Position numbers and translations under genes: made by a program. The notes below the pieces were generated by a model that worked only from the letters and a program-made list of their open reading frames with translations, was not told the DNA's origin and did not search any database. 64,000 bases of DNA from an uncultured Alphaproteobacteria bacterium (GTDB taxonomy: Bacteria; Pseudomonadota; Alphaproteobacteria; Micavibrionales; Micavibrionaceae): positions 620,001 through 684,000 of the forward strand of contig CAMLMC010000001.1 of NCBI GenBank assembly GCA_946481075.1, given 5' to 3'. This document shows, one piece after another, positions 1 through 8,970 of the stretch; within the stretch, counting starts at the first letter, position 1, and the number at the start of each line of letters is the position of its first letter.

Positions 1-101
1 GCCGGCATCCTTCTTATCGTCAAACGCTAAACCCTTAAATATTTACTGGAATTTGTCGCCCCCCGCGTTTAAAACCAAGGGGAATACATCAAGGAAATAC
101 T

Positions 102-383
102 ATGGATATCGCAACCGTTAAAAAAGTCGCCCGCCTCGCCCGCATCGAAACCAACGATGAAGAGGCCGAAATCGTCCGCGCCAAGCTCGAAAACATCATG
201 AAGTTTGTCGAGCAACTGGAAGAAGTCGACACGACCGGCATTGAGCCGCTTTCGAACGTCGTCGACATCAAACTCCGCCTGCGTGATGACGTTGTGAATG
301 ATGGCAACCAGCAGGAAAAAGTCCTCGCCAACGCGCCGGAACAAACCGCCGGCTTCTTCGTCGTCCCGAAAATTGTAGAATAA
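102..383 (+). CDS. gatC: Asp-tRNA(Asn)/Glu-tRNA(Gln) amidotransferase subunit C
   Basis: Small subunit of the GatCAB amidotransferase, which amidates Glu-tRNA(Gln) and/or Asp-tRNA(Asn) in the cytoplasm; GatC is known to wrap around and stabilise the GatA-GatB interface. The 93-residue length is normal. The N-terminal pattern [10 protein letters not shown] and the following acidic helix with [10 protein letters not shown] are typical of GatC. The ATG is preceded by an AAGGA ribosome site. gatA begins 14 bases after the stop, so the two are co-transcribed and make a functional pair. The first 100 bases of the window hold only this upstream region. Identification is firm. Confidence 0.95.
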   Translation: MDIATVKKVARLARIETNDEEAEIVRAKLENIMKFVEQLEEVDTTGIEPLSNVVDIKLRLRDDVVNDGNQQEKVLANAPEQTAGFFVVPKIVE

Positions 384-397
384 GAATAGTAGATATT

Positions 398-1888
398 ATG
401 ACCGACCTGACCGACCTCTCCCTTGCCGAAGCCGTCAAAGGCCTGAAAGCCAAGCAGTTTTCCTCCGTTGAAATCACGAAGGCGCATTTGAAAAAGATGG
501 AGGAATTCCGTCATCTCAATTGCTACATCCTTGAAACGCCGAACGTTGCGTTGAAACAAGCCGAAGAAGCCGACAAGAAAATCGCCGCCGGTACGGCGGG
601 CTATCTGGAAGGCGCGCCGATCGGCGTGAAGGATTTGTTCTGCACGACCGGCGTGCAAACGACAGCGGCCTCTAAAATCCTCGAAGGCTTCGTTCCACAA
701 TATGAATCGACAGTGACGAGCAAGCTCTTCGCCGATGGCGCGGTCATGCTCGGCAAATTGAACCTCGATCAATTCGCGATGGGATCGGCCAATACAACAT
801 CCGCGTTCGGCAATGTCATTTCCCCATGGAAACGCAACAATGGTGACAATGCGGATCTGACACCGGGCGGATCGTCCGGCGGATCATCCGCCGCCGTTGC
901 CGCGCGCCTCTGTCTGGCCGCGACCGGAACAGACACTGGCGGATCGATCCGTCAGCCTGCCGCCTTTACCGGCATTGCCGGCATCAAACCGACATACGGA
1001 CGCTGTTCGCGTTGGGGCGTTGTATCGTTTGCCTCCTCGCTCGACCAGGCTGGGTCGTTCGGGCGTAATCTCGAAGACGCAGCGATGATGCTGAAATCCA
1101 TGTCCGGTTTCGATCCGAAAGATTCCACATCCGCTGATCGTGAAGTGCCGGATTTTGTCGCGGCGCTCAGCCAAAACGTAAAAGGCCTGAAAGTTGGTAT
1201 TCCGAAAGAATATCGCGTGGATGGCATGCCCGAAGAAATCGCCGCTATATGGGACAAAGGCATTGAATGGCTGAAGGCCGAGGGCGCAGAGATCGTTGAC
1301 GTTTCCCTGCCGCACACAAAATATGGCCTGCCGACTTATTACATCATCGCGCCCGCCGAATGCTCCTCCAACCTCGCCCGTTACGATGGCGTGCGCTACG
1401 GCCTGCGCGTCGATGGCAAAGACTTGACGGAGACATACGAAAAAACACGCGCTGCCGGGTTTGGCGATGAAGTCAAACGCCGCATCATGGTCGGTACCTA
1501 TGTGCTCTCCGCCGGCTATTACGACGCTTATTACCTGAAGGCACAAAAGGTTCGCCGCCTCATTCTCAACGACTTCCTTGAGGCCTACAAAAAATGCGAT
1601 GTCATCCTCGCGCCATCGACACCATCCGCCGCCTTCGCCATCGGTGAAAACGAAGATGACCCGATCAAGATGTACCTGAACGATGTGTTCACGGTCACGG
1701 TGAACCTTGCGGGTCTTCCGGGTCTGTCGGTTCCGGCGGGATTGAACGCGCAAGGTCTGCCGCTCGGTCTGCAACTGATCGGCCGCCCGTGGGATGAAGA
1801 AACCATCATCCGCGCCGGCGGAGCCATCGAACGCGCCGCGAATTTCACGGCCGTGCCTTCGTTGCTGAGCATAAAAAAAGCAGCGTAA
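398..1888 (+). CDS. gatA: Asp-tRNA(Asn)/Glu-tRNA(Gln) amidotransferase subunit A
   Basis: Catalytic glutaminase subunit of GatCAB: it hydrolyses glutamine and passes ammonia to GatB for amidation of misacylated tRNA. The 496 residues match the family length. The amidase-signature triad can be read: Lys78 in the IGVKD motif, the cis-Ser at about 159 in GGSSGGSS, and the nucleophile Ser at about 183 in [11 protein letters not shown]. It follows gatC closely. gatB is not next in line: it lies about 2.2 kb downstream, after four unrelated small genes and a transporter gene on the same strand. Presence of all three subunits implies at least one of GlnRS or AsnRS is missing in this organism (inference). 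Confidence 0.97.
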   Translation: MTDLTDLSLAEAVKGLKAKQFSSVEITKAHLKKMEEFRHLNCYILETPNVALKQAEEADKKIAAGTAGYLEGAPIGVKDLFCTTGVQTTAASKILEGFVPQYESTVTSKLFADGAVMLGKLNLDQFAMGSANTTSAFGNVISPWKRNNGDNADLTPGGSSGGSSAAVAARLCLAATGTDTGGSIRQPAAFTGIAGIKPTYGRCSRWGVVSFASSLDQAGSFGRNLEDAAMMLKSMSGFDPKDSTSADREVPDFVAALSQNVKGLKVGIPKEYRVDGMPEEIAAIWDKGIEWLKAEGAEIVDVSLPHTKYGLPTYYIIAPAECSSNLARYDGVRYGLRVDGKDLTETYEKTRAAGFGDEVKRRIMVGTYVLSAGYYDAYYLKAQKVRRLILNDFLEAYKKCDVILAPSTPSAAFAIGENEDDPIKMYLNDVFTVTVNLAGLPGLSVPAGLNAQGLPLGLQLIGRPWDEETIIRAGGAIERAANFTAVPSLLSIKKAA

Positions 1889-1912
1889 AAAAGTATAATT
1901 TAGGAGATCGAA

Positions 1913-2242
1913 ATGCCTGCACAAAGCTCTTACGACGAAAATTTTTATGGCCTTGAAAAGAAGATGGCCATGATTTTTGCGCCGCTTGTAATTATTGGAG
2001 GGGCGAGTTCAATGATTGACAATGCCATGTCTGAAGAGAGCAGTATCAACAAATGTATCGCCATCAATCAAAACTTTTCTAATGCGGCAGAGCGATATGC
2101 AGAACTCATGTATGCCACCGTGCCTACGCCGCAAGGCCAAACCCAAGCAAGCGCATATCTACGGTCAACCGACAATGGCGGGTTTCTACCTTGGGGCGGC
2201 GATTATTGCACCATCAACGTTCCTGTCTTTGAAGCGAAGTAA
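1913..2242 (+). CDS. Hypothetical protein with one hydrophobic segment
   Basis: Unrecognised 109-residue protein. Residues about 18-36 form a hydrophobic stretch (MAMIFAPLVIIGGASSM), which could be an uncleaved signal anchor or a membrane helix following a short polar N terminus. The rest is polar, with two cysteines (in NKCIAIN and DYCTIN) that could form a disulfide if exported. The ATG has a GGAG-type ribosome site (TTAGGAGATCGAA). It starts 24 bases after gatA and may ride on the gat transcript. Two small exported-protein genes follow it, suggesting an envelope role, but nothing shows its function. Confidence 0.6.
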   Translation: MPAQSSYDENFYGLEKKMAMIFAPLVIIGGASSMIDNAMSEESSINKCIAINQNFSNAAERYAELMYATVPTPQGQTQASAYLRSTDNGGFLPWGGDYCTINVPVFEAK

Positions 2243-2295
2243 TCAGGAACAAAAATCGAAGGCCGTTTGTTAGCATTGTTGAAAGGATAAATATC

Positions 2296-2421
2296 ATGAA
2301 ACTCTTCACGGCAATTTTATTAACCTCAAGCATTCTTGCCCTTGGCGGGTGCCATCATTACCATCACCCCCATGGCGGCGATTTCTGCCCACCCGGACAG
2401 GCTAAAAAAGGCAATTGCTAA
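2296..2421 (+). CDS. Tiny putative lipoprotein, 41 aa
   Basis: A 41-residue reading frame starting at ATG with an AAAGGA site upstream. It has a lysine and a hydrophobic signal stretch followed by a lipobox, LGGC, with the lipidated Cys at residue 19. The mature part is a His-rich patch (HHYHHPH) and a terminal segment, CPPGQAKKGNC. Short Cys/Lys endings of the CPPGQAKKG type occur in small bacterial lipoproteins as I know them, but I cannot name a family. The His cluster might bind metal (inference). It lies between two genes for exported or membrane-anchored small proteins. Confidence 0.6.
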   Translation: MKLFTAILLTSSILALGGCHHYHHPHGGDFCPPGQAKKGNC

Positions 2422-2452
2422 CCCACCCTTTAATTAATGATTTGAGGCCGCG

Positions 2453-2986
2453 ATGAATTTTTTTTTGACACTATTGATCACCATCGCGGCCTTTTCTTTG
2501 CCCGCGCAGGCACAGACGATGGTCTCCAAGGAACAGGCTAACACCTACTTTGCCAGCTGCGTTGAAAATGCCGCCAAGACCGAAACGCGGTTCTCGCCGC
2601 AATCCCAGAAAATGTTTTGCGCTTGTACGGCGGCCCGCCTGACGCAGTTTTTCAGTGTCGAAGATATGCAGACGATGACATCACCGACAGATCCGAACGC
2701 GCGCGTCGCCTTCAACAAAATGATCGTCGATATTTACGCCCCCTGCATGGAAGAGCCGACCCGTGAGCGTTACTATGCACGCTGCGAGAAAACGAGCGGA
2801 ATGAACCAGCAAATATGCACCTGCGCTTCGGACAAAATTGCAGTACATATGGCGACACAAGGTTCGGCCATATTCACCGAAATGCTAGCCCGCGACCCAA
2901 ATATCGTGGATCCGTGGGCCGCGCTGGAAAACGATCCGGCTTTCAACGGCTTTATCGACACGGCGACACGGTCCTGCCTGCCTTAA
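2453..2986 (+). CDS. Secreted cysteine-rich hypothetical protein
   Basis: 177 residues with a clear Sec signal peptide (hydrophobic core about residues 4-18, likely cleaved after AQA at about 21). The mature part carries an internally repeated cysteine pattern: a lone Cys, then Cys-x-Cys followed by Ala/Ser and Arg/Lys. It appears once around residues 38-64 (SCVEN then FCACTAAR) and again around 108-125 (ARCEK then ICTCASDK). The duplication suggests two similar disulfide-bonded helical units in the periplasm. I do not recognise a named family. It has no coupled partner: the next gene is a transporter 74 bases downstream. Confidence 0.65.
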   Translation: MNFFLTLLITIAAFSLPAQAQTMVSKEQANTYFASCVENAAKTETRFSPQSQKMFCACTAARLTQFFSVEDMQTMTSPTDPNARVAFNKMIVDIYAPCMEEPTRERYYARCEKTSGMNQQICTCASDKIAVHMATQGSAIFTEMLARDPNIVDPWAALENDPAFNGFIDTATRSCLP

Positions 2987-3060
2987 ATAAATCATAATTT
3001 TTCGCTTTCGAAAGTCACCCGAATTGCCTTATATCTTGCGGGATAGAGGGGTGTTTCATC

Positions 3061-4050
3061 ATGACATGGATGCAAAATAAGAACGCAATGGGTATGGCGC
3101 TGTCCGCGTTCGGGTTCAGCCTGTATGCCATCGGCGACGTTTTTATCAAAATGGGGGCGGGACATTATTCCCCCGAACAAGTCGCCTTTTACATCAACAT
3201 GTTTTTTACGCCCCTGATCCTGATTATGGCGAACCGGGTTGGCGGCCTGAAACGCACGCTTCGGACAAAGCATCTGAAATTACACATCCTGCGCTCCCTG
3301 CTCGGTATGGGGGTGTTCTTTGCCATGACCACGGGCTTTACCCAGCTCGGCATGGCAATGTCGTATACGCTTATCTTCTCTGGCCCCTTCATCCTGTCGG
3401 TTATGTCGATATTCTTCCTGGGCGAGAAAATCCGTATGTATCGCTGGGCCGCCATCATTATGGGCTTTGTCGGCGTGATGGTGGTACTTCGCCCGGGGCT
3501 TGTGCCTCTCGAACCCGCCGCCCTCGGCATCATTGCCGCGGCTTTCTGCTATGCCGGTTCCCAGATCATTGTCCGCAAGATCGGGGAGGATGAACCCCTC
3601 CTCGCTTTCTCCCTGTTCGGGCAGATTATCTCCTCCCTGCTTTTCGGCGCCATGATGGTCTACAAGGACGAATTCCACCTGCCACAGATGGAGCATCTCT
3701 GGTTTTTTGCCGCCACGGCCATCTTCCACGTTTTCGCGAATTTCGCCGTCTCCCGTGCATTCCAGAGCGTCGACAGCTCTATCGCCGCGCCGTTCCAGTA
3801 TATCCAGCTTCTCTGGGGTATCGGGGCGGGCTATCTCGTCTTCAATACGTCAATTGATCTCTGGACAGCCGTTGGCGGGGCCATTATTGTGGCATCCGGT
3901 ATCTTTATGATTTACCGCGAACACGTGCTCAACCGCCATATCACGACCGGCGTTGTGGCCCATGGCGGCGCGGTCGAGGATACCGGTTTGAACACAACCA
4001 CGGCCGTCATTGCGGATGCAGAGGCCGACGACGACAAAAAGGCAGCGTAA
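3061..4050 (+). CDS. EamA/DMT-family inner-membrane transporter
   Basis: 329 residues with about ten hydrophobic helices arranged as two similar halves, the layout of drug/metabolite transporters with two EamA domains. Typical features are the N-terminal [12 protein letters not shown] helix, the G-L-A-M-S-Y-T-L helix near residue 105, the [12 protein letters not shown] helix-loop that ends EamA repeat 1, and a second domain from about 155 to 290. The C terminus is a charged tail after the last helix. The substrate cannot be told. Its stop lies 4 bases before the gatB ATG, so the genes are transcribed together. The ATG at 3061 directly precedes the first helix and suits the family. Confidence 0.85.
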   Translation: MTWMQNKNAMGMALSAFGFSLYAIGDVFIKMGAGHYSPEQVAFYINMFFTPLILIMANRVGGLKRTLRTKHLKLHILRSLLGMGVFFAMTTGFTQLGMAMSYTLIFSGPFILSVMSIFFLGEKIRMYRWAAIIMGFVGVMVVLRPGLVPLEPAALGIIAAAFCYAGSQIIVRKIGEDEPLLAFSLFGQIISSLLFGAMMVYKDEFHLPQMEHLWFFAATAIFHVFANFAVSRAFQSVDSSIAAPFQYIQLLWGIGAGYLVFNTSIDLWTAVGGAIIVASGIFMIYREHVLNRHITTGVVAHGGAVEDTGLNTTTAVIADAEADDDKKAA

Positions 4051-4054
4051 GACA

Positions 4055-5509
4055 ATGGCATATACGGTCAAAGGCGAAACAGGTGACTTCGAAGTTGTTA
4101 TCGGGATGGAAGTCCATGCCCAGGTAACGGCGAACACCAAACTTTTTTCCGGGGCCGCCGCCGACTTCGGCGCAGAACCCAACAGCCAGGTGTCCATGGT
4201 CGATGCCGCGATGCCGGGCATGCTCCCCGTGCTCAACAAATATTGCGTGGAGCAAGCCGTGCGCACAGGTCTTGGCCTGAATGCGCAAATCAATAATTAC
4301 TCCGTCTTCGCGCGTAAAAACTATTTCTATCCCGACCTGCCGCAAGGGTATCAGATATCACAGTTTGACCAGCCGATCGTCGGCAAGGGCATCATTGAAA
4401 TTGACCTGCCGGATGGCAGTGTCAAGGAAATCGGCATCACGCGCCTGCACCTTGAACAAGACGCCGGTAAATCATTGCACGATCAGCATCCGCAAAAATC
4501 ATTCGTCGATTTGAACCGTTCCGGATGCGCCCTGATGGAAATTGTATCAGAGCCGGACATTCGCGGACCGGAAGAGGCAACGGCCTATCTCTCAAAGCTC
4601 CGCATGATTTTACGTTATCTCGGCACGTGCGATGGCAACATGGAAGAAGGATCGATGCGGGCGGACGTCAATGTATCGGTGCGCAAACCCGGTGCTGGCC
4701 TTGGCACACGTTGTGAGATCAAAAACGTCAACTCGCTCAAAGCGGTCCAGCAAGCCATAGAATACGAAGCCGCGCGTCAGGTGGAAATCATTGAATCCGG
4801 CGCTGCGGTGAAACAGGAAACACGCCTGTGGGACCCCGTGAAGATGGAAACGCGCTCGATGCGTTCCAAGGAAGAGGCGCATGATTACCGTTACTTCCCG
4901 GACCCCGACCTGCTCCCGCTTGAAATTGAACAATCGTGGGTCGATTCAATCAAGGCAACCTTGCCGGAATTACCGGATCAAAAGAAACACCGCTTCATGA
5001 AGGACTTCGGCCTTTCGAATTACGATGCGGGTGTGCTGATCGCTGAAAAATCACGCGCCGAATATTTCGAATCGGCCGCCAACGATTCCGATCCGAAACT
5101 GGCCGCGAACTGGATTTTGAACGAACTGCTCGGCCTTTTGAACAAAGAAGGCAAGGACATCACAGAGAGCCCGATTGAATCCAAACAAATTGGCGGTCTT
5201 GTCGCCCTTATCAAAGACAACACCATTTCCGGCAAAATCGCCAAGGATGTCTTTGCCGAAATGTATGAAAGCGGTAAAGACGCGGGAACCATTGTTGAAG
5301 AAAAAGGTTTAAAACAAATCACCGATGTCGGCGCGATCGAATCCATCATCGACAAAATCATCGCCGCCAACCCCGACAACGTTGCAGGATACAAATCCGG
5401 TAAGGATAAATTGTTCGGCTTCTTTGTAGGGCAAGTGATGAAAGAAACCGGCGGCAAGGCCAACCCTGCCATCATCAACGACCTTTTGAAGAAGAAGCTA
5501 TCGCAATGA
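4055..5509 (+). CDS. gatB: Asp-tRNA(Asn)/Glu-tRNA(Gln) amidotransferase subunit B
   Basis: tRNA-binding and kinase subunit of GatCAB: it phosphorylates the misacylated tRNA-bound Glu or Asp and accepts ammonia from GatA. The start chosen (MAYTVKG) gives 484 residues. It puts the family motif [12 protein letters not shown] near residue 10; an upstream in-frame ATG at 4010 lies inside the transporter gene and would add a non-conserved leader. Other hallmarks are the [12 protein letters not shown] motif near 92, the HLEQDAGKS motif near 130, [14 protein letters not shown], and a C-terminal YqeY/GatB domain. The last four bases overlap the start of the next gene (ATGA). Confidence 0.97.
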   Translation: MAYTVKGETGDFEVVIGMEVHAQVTANTKLFSGAAADFGAEPNSQVSMVDAAMPGMLPVLNKYCVEQAVRTGLGLNAQINNYSVFARKNYFYPDLPQGYQISQFDQPIVGKGIIEIDLPDGSVKEIGITRLHLEQDAGKSLHDQHPQKSFVDLNRSGCALMEIVSEPDIRGPEEATAYLSKLRMILRYLGTCDGNMEEGSMRADVNVSVRKPGAGLGTRCEIKNVNSLKAVQQAIEYEAARQVEIIESGAAVKQETRLWDPVKMETRSMRSKEEAHDYRYFPDPDLLPLEIEQSWVDSIKATLPELPDQKKHRFMKDFGLSNYDAGVLIAEKSRAEYFESAANDSDPKLAANWILNELLGLLNKEGKDITESPIESKQIGGLVALIKDNTISGKIAKDVFAEMYESGKDAGTIVEEKGLKQITDVGAIESIIDKIIAANPDNVAGYKSGKDKLFGFFVGQVMKETGGKANPAIINDLLKKKLSQ

Positions 5510-5790
5510 AAAAACTGATCCTCTCACTGTCCCTGCTCTGCCTGTCCGCCCCCGCTTTTGCACAGGACGGCAAAAACCCGTTCTGTGATGCCGTCAACGC
5601 GCAGAAGAAACAATGTCAGACCATGCGCGTCGATTGTTCGCACATGATGGGTGATATGGATGCTGCGACGCTCGATACGATCGACCAGATCAAATCCTGC
5701 CCGCCCTATGATGCACCGCCCGCCGCTTTGCAATCCGGGCCGCAAGACCTTGCCAAACTTGTCTGTTGCCTTGGCCCCGGCCTTCGATAA
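5506..5790 (+). CDS. Small secreted cysteine-rich hypothetical protein
   Basis: 94 residues translated from an ATG that overlaps the gatB stop (ATGA), so it is probably translationally coupled. A signal peptide is plain ([19 protein letters not shown], cleavage about residue 19). The mature chain has seven cysteines, including FCDAV, QCQTM, DCSHM, SCPP and a terminal VCCLG, suggesting a compact disulfide-bonded periplasmic protein or metal ligand. No family is recognised. Together with 2453-2986 it is the second secreted Cys-rich protein in the gat neighbourhood, with no evident functional link to tRNA amidation. Confidence 0.65.
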   Translation: MKKLILSLSLLCLSAPAFAQDGKNPFCDAVNAQKKQCQTMRVDCSHMMGDMDAATLDTIDQIKSCPPYDAPPAALQSGPQDLAKLVCCLGPGLR

Positions 5791-5803
5791 TCAATTCCTG
5801 ATC

Positions 5804-6475
5804 ATGCCCGCCAAATCCGGCGGGCATTCTTTGTTCATCCTGCGCGATGATATGGTTGCGGGCGGCACAAAACGGCGCGCCCTCGATTTGATGCTTGCGG
5901 ATATTCACGCACCGCGCGTTGCCTATGCCGGAACCACGATGGGGCATGGCGCACTCGCCCTTGCCCTTGCGGCCCGCGACAATGGCAAACAGCCCCATAT
6001 ATTCATCGCAACCGATGATATAGATCACCCCATCTTGCAAAAAATTCAGGATGCGGGCGCCCTTCTCCATCTTGAAGAACCACAACCGATAACGGACCTC
6101 TACGCCATTGCGAAAACATGGCAATCGGCAAACAACGCGTATTTATTTGAACCGGGGTTTGCAAGCGAACCTTTTCAGGCCGCGCTTTGCAAGGCGCTTT
6201 CAACGCTCGACACCGCGCCTTATTCCGAAATCTGGACCTGTGCGGTCAGCGGTACCTTTGCAAACGCACTCAAAAAATCCTTTCCCGATAAACGCTTTAA
6301 AATCGTGAGCGTTGCAAAATCAACACCCGGCGATTACACCGCTCCGGAAAAATACCATCAGGCGGCCAGGATAAAACCGCCCTATCCATCATGCCCCCAT
6401 ACCGATGCCAAAATCTGGCAATTCGCAACGGAACATGGCCTGCCCAATGCCTTAATCTGGAACATTGCCGGTTGA
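5804..6475 (+). CDS. PLP-dependent lyase/deaminase-like protein, short
   Basis: Resembles the tryptophan-synthase-beta/ACC-deaminase fold group. The motif LRDDMVAGGTKRRAL places a lysine where PLP-binding GGNKxRKL motifs have theirs, and TTMGHGALALALAARD resembles the phosphate-neighbouring SNHARATA region. From the ATG at 5804 it is 223 residues, about 100 shorter than ACC deaminase or D-cysteine desulfhydrase, and a substrate-closing C-terminal part seems missing. The start is uncertain: the frame is open upstream, into the previous gene, to an ATG at 5651, and no good ribosome site precedes 5804. It may be a distinct small PLP enzyme or a reduced relative; the substrate is unknown. It lies upstream of a TerD gene. 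Confidence 0.55.
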   Translation: MPAKSGGHSLFILRDDMVAGGTKRRALDLMLADIHAPRVAYAGTTMGHGALALALAARDNGKQPHIFIATDDIDHPILQKIQDAGALLHLEEPQPITDLYAIAKTWQSANNAYLFEPGFASEPFQAALCKALSTLDTAPYSEIWTCAVSGTFANALKKSFPDKRFKIVSVAKSTPGDYTAPEKYHQAARIKPPYPSCPHTDAKIWQFATEHGLPNALIWNIAG

Positions 6476-6531
6476 TCCGCCTCCGCTCCTCGGCTACCCT
6501 TGAATAGGGTTCTCAAATCAGGGGTTTTGCC

Positions 6532-7119
6532 ATGGCCGAAATCAAACCGCTTCTTTATACAAAAAAATCGCGTGAAAGAATTCTGGTCGCGATCAGCTGG
6601 GACGAACGGTCCGACAAGATCACCCTGATAGACAGGGTGCGCGGCACGAACCAACAGCATGACCTCGATCTTGCTTGCTTTGTCTATGACGCCCAGGGGA
6701 ATTATATCGACTTCGTCGGATCGATGGCACAGGATTCGATGGATTCAACGGGCAGTATTTACCACAGCGGCGATGATTCCACCGGCGAAGGCATGGGGGA
6801 TGATGAATCCATTTCCGTGGAACTGGCAGGTCTGCCGCGCTCTACCACCCATCTTTTCTTTGTCACGGAAATCCAGTCGGACCATGTGTTTGAAGATGTG
6901 ACCAAACCGACCATGAGGATCGCCGATGGCATGAGCGATGAGAACCTTGCAACGCTCGCAATGACGGGGCCGCAATCGGCCGGGGCCAAGGCCTGTATCA
7001 TGGCGCGTATTTTCCGTGATCCTGCCTCCGAAACCGGCTGGTCGCTCCATCTCATCGGCGATTATCCGGACCTTTCAAAGGTTTCCGACTGGGGTAGCTA
7101 TCTTCCGCGGTATTTCTAG
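6532..7119 (+). CDS. TerD-family (tellurium resistance/stress) calcium-binding protein
   Basis: 195 residues forming one TerD-like beta-sandwich. Diagnostic motifs are DLDLACFVYD near residue 44, and the acidic loop GDDSTGEGMGDDE at about 80-92, which in TerD proteins binds calcium between the two sheets; further on come SVELAGLP and the C-terminal GWSLHLIGDY. The family is linked to tellurite resistance and to membrane/stress responses; the true ligand process is unsettled. It is a lone TerD without the usual ter operon partners, directly upstream of tRNA-Ser. The ATG is preceded by an AGGGG-like site. Confidence 0.85.
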   Translation: MAEIKPLLYTKKSRERILVAISWDERSDKITLIDRVRGTNQQHDLDLACFVYDAQGNYIDFVGSMAQDSMDSTGSIYHSGDDSTGEGMGDDESISVELAGLPRSTTHLFFVTEIQSDHVFEDVTKPTMRIADGMSDENLATLAMTGPQSAGAKACIMARIFRDPASETGWSLHLIGDYPDLSKVSDWGSYLPRYF

Positions 7120-7186
7120 GTTTTGCGCGGCTTTAACGCCTTGCACTCCCCTAAAAAGTCTGATAATTCATGCTCGTAACTGGTTA

Positions 7187-7278
7187 GGAGACGTGGCCGA
7201 GAGGCTGAAGGCAACGGTTTGCTAAATCGTCATACGGGTTATACCGTATCGAGGGTTCGAATCCCTCCGTCTCCGCCA
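7187..7278 (+). tRNA. tRNA-Ser(GCU)
   Basis: A complete 92-nt tRNA including an encoded CCA end. The acceptor stem pairs GGAGACG with CGTCTCC. The anticodon stem ACGGT/ATCGT encloses the loop TTGCTAA, giving anticodon GCU (serine AGC/AGU). A long variable arm (the ATACGGG...CCGTAT hairpin), typical of class II serine tRNAs, is present, and the T arm has GGTTCGAATCC. The 3' end serves as the attachment site of the integrated element that follows: its last 17 bases recur at 15096-15112. Confidence 0.95.
7262..7278 (+). repeat. Left attachment repeat (attL core) within tRNA-Ser
   Basis: The 17 bases TCCCTCCGTCTCCGCCA are the tRNA T-arm/acceptor 3' end plus CCA. The same 17 bases occur at 15096-15112. 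The flanking bases differ on both sides (AA before the left copy, TT before the right copy), so the identity ends sharply. This is expected of a recombination core for an integrase that uses a tRNA 3' end. Confidence 0.9.
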
Positions 7279-7344
7279 TTCCTTTCTAAATCAATGCCTT
7301 AAAACCTGAAAATCTCACTGAGCCAGACAAGTGAGACATTTGGC

Positions 7345-8970
7345 ATGTTTAACCCTTCTTACCTGACCCTATCACGGCATAACGTCTATTACCTGAGATA
7401 CCCTATTCCGGCCATTCTGCACCCGCAGGGCAAGCAGACGGACATTAAGCTCTCTCTCGGCACAAGAGAACCGAAACGAGCTTTGTATCTGTGCCGATGC
7501 CTCGTACACTATGCGGAAACAATAATAAACAACCCGCTGATAGTACACATGGAATACAAAGAGATTAGAGCTGTCCTGCATCAACATTTTTCCAAGATGC
7601 TAGAAAACCAAAAAGCCAAAATAGATACATATGGCCGTTTGGACGTAACCGATAAAGCCGCCCTTCTCACTACCGTAGAACTTGCCAAACAGGCTTTAGA
7701 GCATGATGAGGATTTCTGCGACTTTGAAGAAGGTTATGAGAAGGAAGTCTTAACGGGGCTAATCAAAAAATATGATATGCCGATTGGACTTGAGGGCAAA
7801 GATTATCAGACCCTACGAACAGAATTTAAGATTGCTTACCGCGATTACTGCCAACAGCTTCTAGACCATGACAAGAGCTTTGATAACTATGCCTATTCAA
7901 AGCCTATATCTTTGTCTGCCGTGACCGTAGAGCCTGAAAAGCCAAACATAAAGCTATCAGATGTTATAGACCGTTATATTCAGAACGGCACCGGACAGCG
8001 CGGATGGACGGAAAGAACGGCAAAGGGCTATCGTTCTGAGCTTAACCTTATTCTGGATTTTCTGGGACAAGATACCAGCCTGTATCTCACTAAACAGGAA
8101 GCCGAAGCTATACAGCAAATGCTTTGCCAAATCCCCAAAAACCCACGCGCCCCCAAACGTAAAAATCTTACCATTGAAGAATTGATAGAGTTAAATGTGG
8201 ACGAACATCCACGCATGGATATTAAAACGGTCAAAAAGTACTTGTCCCGTTACGGTTCATTTTATGAATGGGCTGGAAGGCATTACGATGATTTAGGACG
8301 CAATTATTTCCTAGACCTGCAAAAAGATATTCGGGTTACGGATGAAGCTGTGCGCGATCCTTTTACTCCTGAACAAATTGAAGCCATATTAAACGTGGTT
8401 TTGAATAGGAAGCTCCTAGACCACCAAAAATGGGGAACACTTATAGCCCTTTATACAGGCGCGAGGCGCAATGAAATTGCTCAACTTGAATTAGACGACT
8501 TGCGTGAAATTGATGGCATACCTTGCTTTGACATTAACGACCAGAGCAAACACGATAATAAGAAAAGCCTGAAAACATTAGGTTCAAAACGAGTAATCCC
8601 CATCCACTCCAAACTATTGGAGTATGGATTGATGGAATATGCCGAGAGCGTCAGACGTAGTGGAAAAAGCCGCCTCTTCCCTAATCTGAGTTATGAGAAC
8701 AATGAAGGCGGTTATGGCCGCTCTATAGGTCGGTGGATAAATGGCACCTTACTGCCGGAACTAGGCATTAAAAGCAAAAGCCTCGTCTTTCACTCATTCC
8801 GCCATACTATGAGTGCCAAGCTCCGTAATGCTGGTGTGTCCGAAGCTATGGCAGACAGTATCACAGGCCATGAAAGCAAGGATGCCAGCCTTGGCAAGAA
8901 GGTCTACTTTAAGCAAGGCTATTCGCCAAAAAACTTGAAAGAGGCTATTGAAAAGGTAGTGTTTCCTTAA
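7345..8970 (+). CDS. Tyrosine recombinase (site-specific integrase) of the island
   Basis: 541-residue phage-type integrase expected to catalyse integration at the tRNA-Ser 3' end. The N terminus (residues about 5-55, YYLRYPIP then LSLGTREPKRA) resembles the DUF6538 arm domain of such integrases. A SAM-like core-binding domain spans roughly 200-330 and the catalytic domain 340-541. Catalytic residues visible are Arg in TGARRNE near 380, His483 and Arg486 in HSFRHT, His509 in GHES, and the nucleophile Tyr521 in KKVYFKQGY. Its stop codon overlaps the stop of the convergent next gene (shared TTAA). Orientation is away from the tRNA. Confidence 0.93.
   Translation: MFNPSYLTLSRHNVYYLRYPIPAILHPQGKQTDIKLSLGTREPKRALYLCRCLVHYAETIINNPLIVHMEYKEIRAVLHQHFSKMLENQKAKIDTYGRLDVTDKAALLTTVELAKQALEHDEDFCDFEEGYEKEVLTGLIKKYDMPIGLEGKDYQTLRTEFKIAYRDYCQQLLDHDKSFDNYAYSKPISLSAVTVEPEKPNIKLSDVIDRYIQNGTGQRGWTERTAKGYRSELNLILDFLGQDTSLYLTKQEAEAIQQMLCQIPKNPRAPKRKNLTIEELIELNVDEHPRMDIKTVKKYLSRYGSFYEWAGRHYDDLGRNYFLDLQKDIRVTDEAVRDPFTPEQIEAILNVVLNRKLLDHQKWGTLIALYTGARRNEIAQLELDDLREIDGIPCFDINDQSKHDNKKSLKTLGSKRVIPIHSKLLEYGLMEYAESVRRSGKSRLFPNLSYENNEGGYGRSIGRWINGTLLPELGIKSKSLVFHSFRHTMSAKLRNAGVSEAMADSITGHESKDASLGKKVYFKQGYSPKNLKEAIEKVVFP

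Noticed and set aside
884..1924. 346-residue open frame antisense to gatA
   Set aside because: A codon shadow of gatA; no recognisable domain.
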